From assembly GCA_028287785.1 (NCBI GenBank), contig JAQBOZ010000011.1, positions 62,001-126,000 of the forward strand: a DNA stretch of 64,000 nucleotides, read 5' to 3'. Position numbers and translations under genes: made by a program. Below are positions 53,701-63,600 of this stretch, piece by piece. The first letter of the stretch is position 1, and every line of letters starts with the position of its first letter. Source of the stretch: Chlorobiota bacterium. Lineage in GTDB: Bacteria > Bacteroidota > Ignavibacteria > OLB7. The notes beneath the pieces are model-generated. The model was given only the letters and a program-made list of their open reading frames with translations. It was not told the origin of the DNA and made no database searches.

Positions 53701-54505
53701 TTTGCTCCGGCGATCAAAAGAGGACAAGCGGTACATCTTTTGCTTCTCAAAGCTATTTTTACTCGCTGGTGAAAATCAGGAGGCAATGCTCCTACGTACT
53801 CTCGATATCGACAACATCGAGACGGCATATATTGAGGTCGCGAGTATCGAACGGCACCTCGACTATCAGTGTCGAGCGATGTCTCTGATCCTCGACCGCG
53901 ATCCGGCTTTTCTCAATAAGTACATTCACGAACGTCATCAAGTTCGTAAAGATCATTACTGGCCCGAGGAGCGTGATTACAGTCTGTTATGGGAGCGTGA
54001 TGATTATCGTGCAATAATAAAATCGGCTTTGGATGAGGCATTTGGCCTCGATAAGAAAGATCGATTTTTTCTGAGCGATACGCGAGATCGGCTTTTGACG
54101 GTTTCTCGATTGGGAAACGATGAACGTCGTAAACCATGTGAGAGAGTGATCTCGCTTCTCGAAGAAATCATCGAGGAGCACTACTCCAATCGGGAGTACA
54201 TGGAGTTCTTATCTGACGGTATTGCCCGCTTCGACGAAGACACACACAGGCGTTTGCTCGCATTCTTCCTTCTGCACAATAAGAACCCGGAGGACTTTCA
54301 AAAGTTGTGGCTGGAACCGAGCAGTGGATCGGCCTCTGGGAGTTGGGTTCCGGTGTACACCAGACAGAAGGAATTCCTTCAATCGTTGTTTTCGCTCGTG
54401 GCGGATATCGACTTGCTCGATCATCGTGCGTACTTGGAACACCGAATTGAGATACTGGAGCAGCAGATTGAACGGGAAAAGCGGAGCGACTTTTTAGAAG
54501 AATAG
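50762..54505 (+). CDS. Restriction-endonuclease-like + nSTAND3 NTPase protein (Avs-like putative antiphage defence)
   Basis: N-terminal PD-(D/E)xK-like GTPDTYISLTSGKYLFAEYTTQ; FLGRESDLELAHEFLLSNNVLLISGRPGVGKTRFALECCRRF (Walker A), YLIMIDDANR (Walker B), VCTVRDYA, EINPFSNDEIKELV, GNPRLAMMAAKVA; about 800 aa helical C-terminus. Confidence 0.85.
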   Translation: MSKINQIQSALKAIDQARFQQLCDHYLHKQGYVNINSIGLVIGKDKTKTGTPDTYISLTSGKYLFAEYTTQQEGVVSKFEDDLAKCFDSTKTGLSDSEIEKVFLCYNGQMDVRGDQRLKALGAKHGCIVEIIGIGRLSHDLKDKYPDLAKEHLNVDVDSGQILDEERFIAMYQKHPNATRIDTVFLGRESDLELAHEFLLSNNVLLISGRPGVGKTRFALECCRRFAGSHSEYRASYVFNRSADVYDDVRTYFSQPGKYLIMIDDANRRTGLTYFLELLQEQSNDREFKIVCTVRDYAAEKIRSDIGKYARPDELEINPFSNDEIKELVRVSYNIQNGDYLRRIERLAQGNPRLAMMAAKVATEHNSLGSIDDVSALYDEYFKSIRGDMEGDDFPGLLRAAAAVTFFRGIDRDNDEQKHLILDAFGLDNDSFWSYLERLHELEIVDLWEDHSIARIADQVLATYLFYRAVFVDKVIDLTFVLTKLFPRFRSRLMDAVSPVYSAFDVTLIEKVLKPSILNVWGQFTDQKRWDELWELMEAFWWVNENQTLIIVRDSIRSMESELIDVASIEWKTNSFVPRSTPLSVLSQFRGSVYQQNAAKLILDYAAKQPSAYPYVIHILTDDYGFRTNSHRYGYATEKMVLDVIWAEWESTKRFESAWLYVAVVNEFIKTHHMATEPLNRRALTIMQFDLLPTEEMQAMRRMMLKQLLELYERPELVGSVTALLHQYPRMGCDISGKGIIGWDMEILLPFVRSHLDPAKYSDCRYVQSLLAHCRRNDVEYDQDLKTIFTNQTYELSILLTDDYEELQEYGHDHYRERKRDAIRQQFSLYTAHEYRVLLQQCQEVLAATSRQYQILEGIGQILLDLLNRDPTLFEIVMAKYLDDGDSLTIHPDQFVGAMMTAFGAKRTHDVVEYATSNVKDKWLFSYFSLLPETSITASEAEQLKNLYAVADVQVMPYRLAYLERFSRASPTIANDIVTTLLRRSKEDKRYIFCFSKLFLLAGENQEAMLLRTLDIDNIETAYIEVASIERHLDYQCRAMSLILDRDPAFLNKYIHERHQVRKDHYWPEERDYSLLWERDDYRAIIKSALDEAFGLDKKDRFFLSDTRDRLLTVSRLGNDERRKPCERVISLLEEIIEEHYSNREYMEFLSDGIARFDEDTHRRLLAFFLLHNKNPEDFQKLWLEPSSGSASGSWVPVYTRQKEFLQSLFSLVADIDLLDHRAYLEHRIEILEQQIEREKRSDFLEE

Positions 54506-54559
54506 AGGTGGCTGGCTTGTGGGCCAGAACTATAACCAGGCTTCTTTAAGCCAATCACT

Positions 54560-55245
54560 GGTGTGGGCACTCACGAAGTTGTAGCTCCAGACATGGTTGG
54601 CAGGTTCCGGTCATTAGATGCTCGCGATGGGTGCGGGCATGCCGCGATCGCTTCTTTTGCTTGGCCGGTATGCGCAGTTCTTCCCATCATCAGATCCGCT
54701 CGGTGCACTTGCGGTTGACAGCTCATCCGTCGACTCGCAGTTCTGCGTGGGCACGGCGATAGCCCTAGTGCCGATGTTGGGGGAACCTTCCACATCGACT
54801 GCCGCAACGGCTCACCGCGTTGGCTTCTGTGCCGCTGTTAGTGTTACGTTGCTTGAGTTTGCCTCAGCAACTACAGGCACGGCGCTGGCTGATTGTAATC
54901 TTCTGCTGAACATGGTCGACCGACCGCTGACGGGCTTACCATGTTCCCTTAGCCACCTCCTTCAGTATGCTTGACTCGATCGCTTGGTCGGCGGTGATCT
55001 TTCGAATGCGTTGGTTCTCCTTCTCCGGCTCAGGCAAACGATATCTCCGACGGTTGCATCCCGCCGTACTTCTGCTTCCAGCGATAATTGCTCTTTGATC
55101 CGATGCTGAGCTGCCACAGGCTTCGTTGGCGGTAGCTTCGTCGACGAACATGCGTTCGATCTTTTGTAGCAGTCTGATGATCTAGTCGGTTGTATGACGC
55201 TTCTTCATGAGAATCTCCTCTCTGGATGGGATGGTTGACTCCCAT
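54560..55245 (-). pseudogene. Decayed IS3-family element (orfA and start of orfB)
   Basis: Minus-strand SIGSKSNYRWKQKYGGMQPSEI, then out of frame EPEKENQRIRKITADQAIESSILKEVAKGTW (orfA coiled coil), then PEPANHVWSYNFV (orfB PNHVWSYDFV). Confidence 0.8.
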
Positions 55246-55619
55246 AACGTATGGATTACTTCTTGGGGGCAGGTCACAGCCAGTATCTTATCGCCTAACT
55301 AATGGAGTAACCCAAGACGACCACAAGGATATTACTCAGATCCGACCCTTAGTCACAGAGGCTGGGAACCGGAAATTGATGTGATATGCCGCTGATTTCC
55401 ACAAATTTCTCAAAAATCGATGAAAATTACCTATGGTTGTTATTGCTGACAGTTTTGTAGATTGAGCGCGCCAAATTGTGCCTCCTGCGATATGGCTAGT
55501 CCGTTCTGCCAGATGTCGCATCGACTCTTTCTTTCACGCACCGGGAGTCCCGATCACCGCAAGGCTCGGGAGCGCTTGGCATAAGCGCGGCAGCTCCCGG
55601 TGTACTTTTCTGCCATCTT

Positions 55620-56135
55620 ATGCCAAAGACCAAGAAAATTCCATCAGCTACTGAAGCCGATCAGCAGGGTGCCTTTGTTCCGTGGAGGATGATTGATGAC
55701 ATCGATATCGGTCTGTCGACCCTGTTCGTAACTATCGAAGCCGTTCGCCATTTCATGGATGAGTCCGATGATGGTTCGCTGGAATGGCAATTGCTCCGCA
55801 ACGCATTGCCGGAAACGTTCTACGATCTTCTGGGCGTGCTGGATCGCGCCGGAGTTCTGGAGACAACGTCGCGATATCCCATTGCGGCACGTGCCGCCAA
55901 TCGAAGCAAAAATCAGCATACTCCGCCATCATCGTCGGATGATCTTGAGAAGCCGCAGCCTCATCTGGCACCGCCGTATGCCGTCGACACATGGGCAGAG
56001 ATGGTAGTGATGGGACGGCAATTGATGATACGGTTCCTGCTGGAAAAGGCCCTTGCCGAGAATAACGAGCGCAGGGTAACGCTGCTTCAAGGTGCCACGG
56101 AGGTTGCGCGGCGTGGAGTGGTGGAAGCAGGGTAG
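55620..56135 (+). CDS. Hypothetical protein
   Basis: 171-aa ORF with ATG and coding-like composition; no family recognised. Confidence 0.5.
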   Translation: MPKTKKIPSATEADQQGAFVPWRMIDDIDIGLSTLFVTIEAVRHFMDESDDGSLEWQLLRNALPETFYDLLGVLDRAGVLETTSRYPIAARAANRSKNQHTPPSSSDDLEKPQPHLAPPYAVDTWAEMVVMGRQLMIRFLLEKALAENNERRVTLLQGATEVARRGVVEAG

Positions 56136-56299
56136 TCCTATCTCCGCGACGTGTAGTCCAAACCGGAATGGCGGTTCAGAATGGAATATCTGAACCGTCG
56201 TTTATATCAATGACGATAGCGTCTTCATCGAATCCGGGTTCGATGCAGGCGTAACCATCTGATCCGCTGTATATTCGCCACGTCTCACATGCGATCCCA

Positions 56300-57187
56300 A
56301 TGACGCAATCCCGAATCCATCCTGTGAACACAAGCATCGATCATCTTCCAGAACACAAGCAGGAACAACTCCGTCGCGTGGTGGAAATTATCCGCGAGGA
56401 GACGGAGGTGGAGATGATCATCCTCTTCGGGAGCTATGCCGCCGGCACATGGGTGGAGGAGCCCGGTCCCGACCCGCGCACCTTCGAGTACCAGAGCGAT
56501 TTCGATATCTATGTGCTTGTGGAGGATAAGAAAGTCGCCCGCAAGGGATCGCTCTGGGCGCGTGTGGAAAACCGGCTTCGCCGTCAAGTCCCGACGCCGG
56601 TGGGATTGCTGGTTGATGCCATCGCCGCATTCGATAGCTACATTCGTGAGGGACGATACTTCTACACCGATATCCGAACGCTCGGGATTCTGCTGTACGA
56701 CTCGGAGAAGTTCGCGCTGGCAGAGCCGCGTGAGCTGAGCCCGGAGCAGCGTTTGGTATTGGCGACGGAGGATTTTGAATACTGGTTCGATAGCGCGAAT
56801 GGTTTTCTATTGAACACACAGTTTGCCATCGATCGTGCTGATTATATCAACGCGGTGTTCCAGCTTCATCAGGCAACCGAGCGGTTGTATTCCGCTCTTC
56901 TCCTGACCTTTACCAACTACAAGCCGAAACTCCACGATATCGAGAAGCTCGGTAATCTTGCGGCGGGACAGGCACCGGAGCTGGTTCCCGTCTTTCCAAT
57001 CGGGACTGAAGAGGAACGACGGTTATTCTCACTCCTTCGCCGGGCGTATATCGAGGCCCGGTATGATAAGAAGTACAGGATAGAGCGGCAGGAGCTGGAG
57101 TGGCTGCTGGAGCGGGTGATCGCGCTGAAAGGGATTGTGGAGGATGTCTGCCGGGCCAGAATCGCGAAGTACTCGGGAGTGCGTTGA
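56300..57187 (+). CDS. MNT nucleotidyltransferase-HEPN fusion protein
   Basis: MIILFGSYAAGTWV...SDFDIYVLVE (GSx..DxD nucleotidyltransferase motif) followed by HEPN-like AVFQLHQATERLYSALLLTF...RRAYIEARYDKKYRI. Confidence 0.8.
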   Translation: MTQSRIHPVNTSIDHLPEHKQEQLRRVVEIIREETEVEMIILFGSYAAGTWVEEPGPDPRTFEYQSDFDIYVLVEDKKVARKGSLWARVENRLRRQVPTPVGLLVDAIAAFDSYIREGRYFYTDIRTLGILLYDSEKFALAEPRELSPEQRLVLATEDFEYWFDSANGFLLNTQFAIDRADYINAVFQLHQATERLYSALLLTFTNYKPKLHDIEKLGNLAAGQAPELVPVFPIGTEEERRLFSLLRRAYIEARYDKKYRIERQELEWLLERVIALKGIVEDVCRARIAKYSGVR

Positions 57188-57221
57188 TATTTGTGTAATA
57201 GGCAGAGCGTGAGTTGTCAAT

Positions 57222-57985
57222 TTACGATCGTGGTCCCCATTGATTTGGCAGCGCCGCCACGAAGTGGATGTGCAGCTCTCGCACGATTGCCGTCCAATCT
57301 GGACGCGCTCGTTCCCAGCTCAGCGATCGCTCGTTGATATCGCGCAGCACCAGTGTCAACAGACGCATCGCGCTGTCGATGCTCGGCATCTGCGCGCGGT
57401 TCTTCGTCAGATTCCGCACCTGACGGTTGATGTTCTCCTGCGGGTTGGTCGTGTACACCATCCGCCGCAGTCCCGGCGAGTAGTTCCACATCGAAGCGAT
57501 CCGCGGCAGGAACACCTCCGACTGATGCACGATCTCAGGATACCGCGACTGGTACTCCTGGCGGAACTCCGCAAGCGCCAGCTCGGCCGATTCATAGCTA
57601 GGCGTCTGGTCGATCCCCTTCATCACCCGAGCGACCGCCGCGCGATGGATCCACGGAACGTGCTGAAGACTGGAACGGATTTGATGGACGACACACGGCA
57701 GATGCTCGGCCGATGGGTAGTTCACCGCAAGCGCCTGATCGATCCCCGTAAGGTTGTCCGAGCAGACGATCAGCATCTGCTTCAGACCGCGTTTCTGAAG
57801 CTCGACGAACACCGTCTGCCAGAACCCCTCCTGCTTCAGGCTGTGCTCGACGAACGCACCCGACCATCCGACCGAGCGGCGAGCCGGACGCCATCGACAG
57901 CGGCTTGCCGGCTGCTTCCTTGACAGCGGCGGTAAGTTCAGATCCTCGATGCTTTTACCTCGTTGTTTGCCGTCGCCGACGGCTG
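57222..57985 (-). pseudogene. Truncated IS256-family (mutator) transposase
   Basis: FWQTVFVELQKRGLKQMLIVCSDNLTGIDQALAVNYPSAEHLPCVVHQIRSSLQHV...RRMVYTTNPQENINRQVRNLTKNRAQMPSIDSAMRLLTLVLRDI; the N-terminal DNA-binding part and first catalytic Asp region are missing or out of frame. Confidence 0.85.
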
Positions 57986-59164
57986 ACGGTTGTATCAACA
58001 TGCTTCCTCCGTGTTGTGTACCGCCGTCATGCCGCGGCGGAAAGGTGCTGGCTGAAATGCCTATCCCTATTACACAAACTTCGGCGCACTCTCTTGCCGG
58101 AGTATCCGTTGCGCTTCGGCAGCCTGCAGGATGCGCGATCATTCTGTGGAGGCGGGCTTTGTCAGGTACAACACCGAGCACCGTTATAGTGGGATCGCGA
58201 CGTTACCGCTGATATCGCTACATCGCGGTCATGACAACAGGATGCTGGTGCGGTGAAACCCGTTCCTTGCTGAGGCGTACTGGTGCCATCCTGGGCAATT
58301 TGTCAAAGGAGGGCCGAAGGTCGCTGTAGTACTGGCAGCGGTGCAGGTAAACAAGCTATGGGTAATTATCTCGACGGCGGGCAATCAGAGTGTCAATGTT
58401 GTCGCATTCCTATCGGCAGGTTTCGTCGCTGCTTTTTCATTTGAGCCCATTACTGTCAGGGTTTTATGGTCGTTACACTACATAAATAGTGATAGACACC
58501 GCTGAATCGATTATAAGCCATACCCGGCGAATCAATCCGACCTTCACGATCCTTTGAAAAAAAATCGATGATAGTGAATATACACTTGACAATATGACAA
58601 GGACAGTATACCTTCATCCCTATAAGACAACGTTTGTAAATACGGGCGGGATAGACATTGACGAGGAGCTAATCCGATGATAAGCGAAATATCAAGAGAA
58701 ACAGGTTCGATAAGAAGAATAACAGCGCATGAAGGTCGGCTTGACCAATAATGATTCAGTCTTCTAGCTTCGTTTAGAGAGGTTGACTGTTTAGGATTTA
58801 TCGCCTTTAATGGTGATCATTTGCCTCTCTTCCGTTCTATTTTAGTTGCAGTTGAAAGTTATTTATAGTCTCGGATGTAACTTTCCATAAAACGAAGTTA
58901 TAGCCAAATTGCGCAAAAATGGCTGAGAAGATAACCTGGCGAGCTTTGAGGCGTTTCTATTTTCAGGAAGTTAAATTCGAGATTTAGTTGCATATATGAT
59001 TGTGTAGATCGATTATGAAATGCATCTATCCAATATATTTCGAAAAGGTTGAAAAATAGACATTCTGTCTCAATGAATCGTTTCGGATGCTGTCTATAAC
59101 GTTACTATACGTGCGGCTTCTTTTGCACTACTGAGGTGCACTTAACAAGCTAAACATCCTATCT

Positions 59165-59662
59165 TTGCCACGGGGTGACACAATGGCAAAGAACCTAGCG
59201 CAGAAGCGCGATTGGCGCGAAGAGCGCCGCTTTCGAGCATGGGATCTGCATCAGCAGGGCTGGAAACAGATCGATATCACAACGGCACTTGGAGTTACCA
59301 CCGGAGCCGTCAGCCAGTGGCTGTCGCGTGCTTGTAGTGGCGGAGTCGATGATCTTCACAATCGCCCGAGGCGTGGTGCTCCACGCCGATTAACCGACGA
59401 GCAGCATCAACGTATTCCAGGCCTACTGGCACTCGGAGCCGAGCATTTTGGCTTTCAGGGCGATGTCTGGACGAGCCAGCGTATTGCCGAGGTGATTCAA
59501 AGGACTTTTCATGTCCGCTATCATCCGGCACACGTCCGGCGGCTGTTGCATGCGTTGGGCTTCTCGGTACAGAAGCCCAATGTCAAGGCCACGCAACGCG
59601 ATGAAGCGGCAATCGCCGCTTGGGTGCAGGACACGTTGCCAGCAATCAAAAAAAAGCGGTAG
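59165..59662 (+). CDS. IS630 transposase, N-terminal part (HTH)
   Basis: RAWDLHQQGWKQIDITTALGVTTGAVSQWLSRA; ends PAIKKKR* at the A8 run. Effective start may be MAKNLAQ at 59183. Confidence 0.88.
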   Translation: MPRGDTMAKNLAQKRDWREERRFRAWDLHQQGWKQIDITTALGVTTGAVSQWLSRACSGGVDDLHNRPRRGAPRRLTDEQHQRIPGLLALGAEHFGFQGDVWTSQRIAEVIQRTFHVRYHPAHVRRLLHALGFSVQKPNVKATQRDEAAIAAWVQDTLPAIKKKR

Positions 59663-60179
59663 ACGAACAGCGTATTCCGACGAATCGGGCTTCTATCTGC
59701 TCCCGGCAGTTGCTCGGACATGGGCACCGAGCGGTCAAACACCGGTTCTGCGCTCGAAATTGACCCGAGATCATCTGTCGGTCATCAGTGGCATCACTGC
59801 TGACGGCGAGTTGCTGATGCAGGTCTACGCGCATGCGATCAGTAGTACAGAATGCGTGCGATTCCTGAAGCACCTCGTCCGACATCTTGGGACAATCCTG
59901 GTCGTGTGGGACGGAGCGCCGATCCATCGATCAAAGGTTGTCAAAGAGTATTTGAGCACCGACGCTGAAGGTTTGGTGCATCTGGAACGATTACCGGCAT
60001 ATGCACCGGAGGTCAGTCCGGACGAGGGTGTCTGGCATTATTTGAAGAATGTCGAGTTGCGCAATATCTGCTGCGACAGCCTGCGAACGCTTCGCTATGA
60101 ATTACGCTGCGCAACAAAGCGTCTACGCCATAAATGCAATGTCTTACTTGGATGTTTGCGACAAATTGAGTCCGTTTAG
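59649..60179 (+). CDS. IS630 transposase, C-terminal part (DDE)
   Basis: KKSGRRTAYSDESGFYLLPAVARTWAPSGQTPVL...VVWDGAPIHRSKVVKEYL...LPAYAPEVSPDEGVWHYLKN; frame is +1 relative to the upstream ORF. Confidence 0.88.
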   Translation, partial: KKSGRRTAYSDESGFYLLPAVARTWAPSGQTPVLRSKLTRDHLSVISGITADGELLMQVYAHAISSTECVRFLKHLVRHLGTILVVWDGAPIHRSKVVKEYLSTDAEGLVHLERLPAYAPEVSPDEGVWHYLKNVELRNICCDSLRTLRYELRCATKRLRHKCNVLLGCLRQIESV

Positions 60180-60201
60180 ATACCAATGCGCACTTCAGTA
60201 A
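60093..60201. repeat. 109-bp repeat, copy 1 (IS630 right end)
   Basis: Five mismatches to 60526-60634 by direct comparison. Confidence 0.95.
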
Positions 60202-60525
60202 ATCGATCATCACCGGCGCGTTACGCAGAAGTCTTCTGGAGAAGGATGGGGTGCTGATCCGGCGGGTGAAGTAATGGATGCCATGAAGCGCCGCGAGGAA
60301 TTGGTTGTCGTATAACCATAGCCGCATTTAAGCAACATGAGATAACGGATAAGTTCAGCCCAAGCGCTCGATTTGTTTTGTGTTGTTCTGTATGATTGTC
60401 AAGGACAATTACAGGACGGTCGTAGATTTGCCACCTGATAGCCTCCCAAGATATCCTGACTCACTTATCGATTCTGTTCTCGAAGATTGAGCTTTGAGAT
60501 TTTTTTCATTAGCAACAGAAATTGT

Positions 60526-60634
60526 CGTTATGAATTAAACTGCGCAACAAAGCGTCTACGCCATAAATGCAATGTCTTGCTTGGATGTTTGCGACAAATT
60601 GAGTCCGTTTAGATACTAATGCGCACTTCAGTAA
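60526..60634. repeat. 109-bp repeat, copy 2 (solo IS630 right end)
   Basis: CGTTATGAATTAAACTGCGCAACAAAGCG...GCGCACTTCAGTAA; same terminal sequence as the IS630 right end. Confidence 0.95.
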
Positions 60635-60665
60635 CATCATCACAACCACGTGACAGGAATGCACC

Positions 60666-63600
60666 ATGGCCGATATTCATGTGTTTGCCGACATAGATCA
60701 GATCAGGGGACAGGACGATAATAACCCGATGCAGACGATCGATGAGGCATATGGGCCGACTCGCACAAATGTGAATGACCGTTATCGTCTTACCAGTCGG
60801 TTCAAGTTCGACGATGAAGCAGTGGCGTATGCCATGTTCGATGGCATCGCGATTGTGCAGGATGTCCCCGATCCAAATTTTCCAGGCTTGGTCAATTTGG
60901 CGCTCTATAACATTGGAATTAGTCGCCGTTTTCCTAATCCGAAGGTTGTGATTTACCGCGGATTAGTTCGGGATGATTTCTTCCGAGATACCGGTATCGA
61001 ATCGAAGATGCAAATTGCGAATCGACCAGGTTTTAACTCTGATTTAATTGTCAATATGTGGCAACACTTTGACGATTGGAAAAACAAGATTTTACCCATT
61101 GGACAGACCACATCTCTCGTCGAGCCTCCCTATGATATGGTCGGTTATATGAATTATGACCCAAATGGACATGAACTTGATTCGGATGGGCGAGAGATCA
61201 AAAGGAAAGAATACGGAGATGACGATGACGTCATTGGATGGTTCCTGAGACACTCAACCGGACTAAATTATTATCCGTTTCCCATAAAAAAAGGTTGGAC
61301 AATCGGTCGATTTAAGCGCTATACTGAACTGCACCAAGTCGGAGGGGGAATCGATATACTTCTTCAGGAAGAAAGTCATGGGTTGACGTTCGGTGTAATG
61401 CGGAAGTTTCAGAATACTGTGGAATTTACACAGCCTTCGACGGGCGTTGCGGGAGCCGAGGATGTTGACAAAATGAGATCTCGTGAACGTGTGCTTGATT
61501 ACATCGACCCGGCAGCATTCTATAATCATTTTCGCGATTCCGGTGTAGACTATAAAGCTGAAACAATCATTGGGGATGCCGTCTATGATCGAATTGTCAG
61601 CAAATTTTATACAAAAAATCGCATTTATGTGGAAATACGGAATCAAAGTGACAATTCGCTGAATATGGGCCTGGATAACATGGACGAGACCACCATGACT
61701 GATCATTTTAAGATCGGATTCAATGGTGCTCCCGGATCGGAACTGCCCGCAAATTATTATGTGAATTTCTGGCCCATATATTATACGGAACTCAGCACGG
61801 CATCGGGCGATATGAATACGATGCAGATAGCGTTTCGCAAGAAGTATAATCCTGTTCCGGTTATCTACATGGATCAGGCGATGTCCGTAAAAGAAGTGGG
61901 GAGTGAGCGTTTTATTAGGGATTTTGCGGCGGAAAGTGCCATATGGTCAAACACCTTTCAATTCCTCACCCCCAATCTGCCGCGCCTTGTCAATGATCAT
62001 GGGGCAGGGGCGAAGACAGGTACGGCATGGATGACACGGATCTATCTGATACGAAAGAAGCTCCCTGCGATCCAACTACCCGCTCGCACCATTCCGTCCG
62101 ATAATTATGCGGATCTTATTTTTGGACCAGTAGTAAACCTGAGTTCATTCTATCCGGCAGGTAATAATAGCAAATGGATATTGGGCGGAGCAAAGCGATA
62201 TGTAAATGGAGATGTCGAATTTGGCGGTAAAGGAGACTTTATGGTGCTTACCGGAAAGTATATCGATCAATCGTCGATTGTATTTTTCGCGACACTGCTC
62301 GATAAGAACGGTCGTATTACTCCCATGCCTGTCGTTTCTACAAGGCCGATCCAAGCCGTCGATTACGGGCCGTTGTCGGGTCAGTTCTTCGAGGCGATTA
62401 AAAGCTGGTCTTCGCAGTTCGATAAATTTAAAAATTTTCCAATCCTCCCTATGGGAGGCACAAAGAAAGAACTTCCGACATATCAACGTGAATACGAGTA
62501 CTTCCCGGAATATGGTATGCTGACCTTACGTGTGTCACATTCGGAGTACGATGTCCATCTTCTTCCTGCGGTTGCATTGTTCGACCCATCTCTGCTTCCA
62601 ATATATTTCAGCCTGGATAGCTTTCAGCATGCCAAGGATCAGAACGGCAAGTACTTTCATCAGGCTCAGTTAATGCTCAGCGGCTTGAATAACTCCAGCG
62701 TTTATACGCGCGAGTTCCCCATGAATGGAAATGTTATCGTTCGATCAGTGGACCGCTTCAATTTTACCTCGGATAATTCGGTCGTTGGAGAGGGCTTGAT
62801 CGAGGCGACGACTGATCCCAAAGCTTACTTTGTTGCTAATAGTAGTGATAAGGCGAATCTGATAGCATTTGTTGAAGCGATTGAAGATACATATGCTGAT
62901 TGGGATTTGCGGCCGGAGGATACAGTGTCAAGGTTCAGGCAGGAATACTATGGAAGCAATTATCGTGCATCTGCTCAGGGGGCGACCAAAGAGCACATAA
63001 TGGCTATAGGAAAAGGTCTCTTGTTTCAAATATCTATTCCAGCGGATAATAATTTGGAAGCTGACGGTATTACGCCGCGAATTTTAATCAGGTGGCGAGC
63101 GAGGGTCGCTTCTCCAGATAAGGTAGATCTGGTGCGACGCTATGAGGATGCAATCGATCACTTGTGGGCTTTGGCTGATGAAAACAGCTTCCGTGATAAT
63201 CCAAGCCCTCTTGTCCAGGATCCTGAACACGCTGGCAGTCTTCCAAGATATAGATGGGATCTTGGGCATGCAACGTATGGCCTAATGGCGTTGATTAACA
63301 ATGGCCTGATCGATTATCCATATACAAAGGGATTTGGAATTGACAACAGCATCGATCTCGCCAGCTACGTCGGTGATCTCGGTGGGGTGCCAGCCGACTA
63401 TTTTGGACATATTGTCAATGGTGCGCCACCTTCTGGTCGGGCCGAATTTCCTGAAACTCCGGATCGGGATCGCTATTGGGAGATTGAAGCTCCAGATAAT
63501 GATTTGATCGGAGATGCAGAGTCGTTTGGCTGGTGGAGAGCATGGAAATCAGTGCGGGATGATGCGGCGGCGGCGCATGACACCTTTAAATTCAGTGATG

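Larger units (their letters stand above)
59131..60198 (+). mobile_element. IS630-family insertion sequence
   Basis: Terminal inverted repeats CTGAGGTGCACTT (left) / CTGAAGTGCGCAT (reverse complement of right end), flanked by TA at 59129-59130 and 60199-60200. Confidence 0.85.

Noticed and set aside
54618-54974. 118-aa + ORF
   Set aside because: Lies on the strand opposite the IS3 orfB remnant; its composition fits an antisense artefact.
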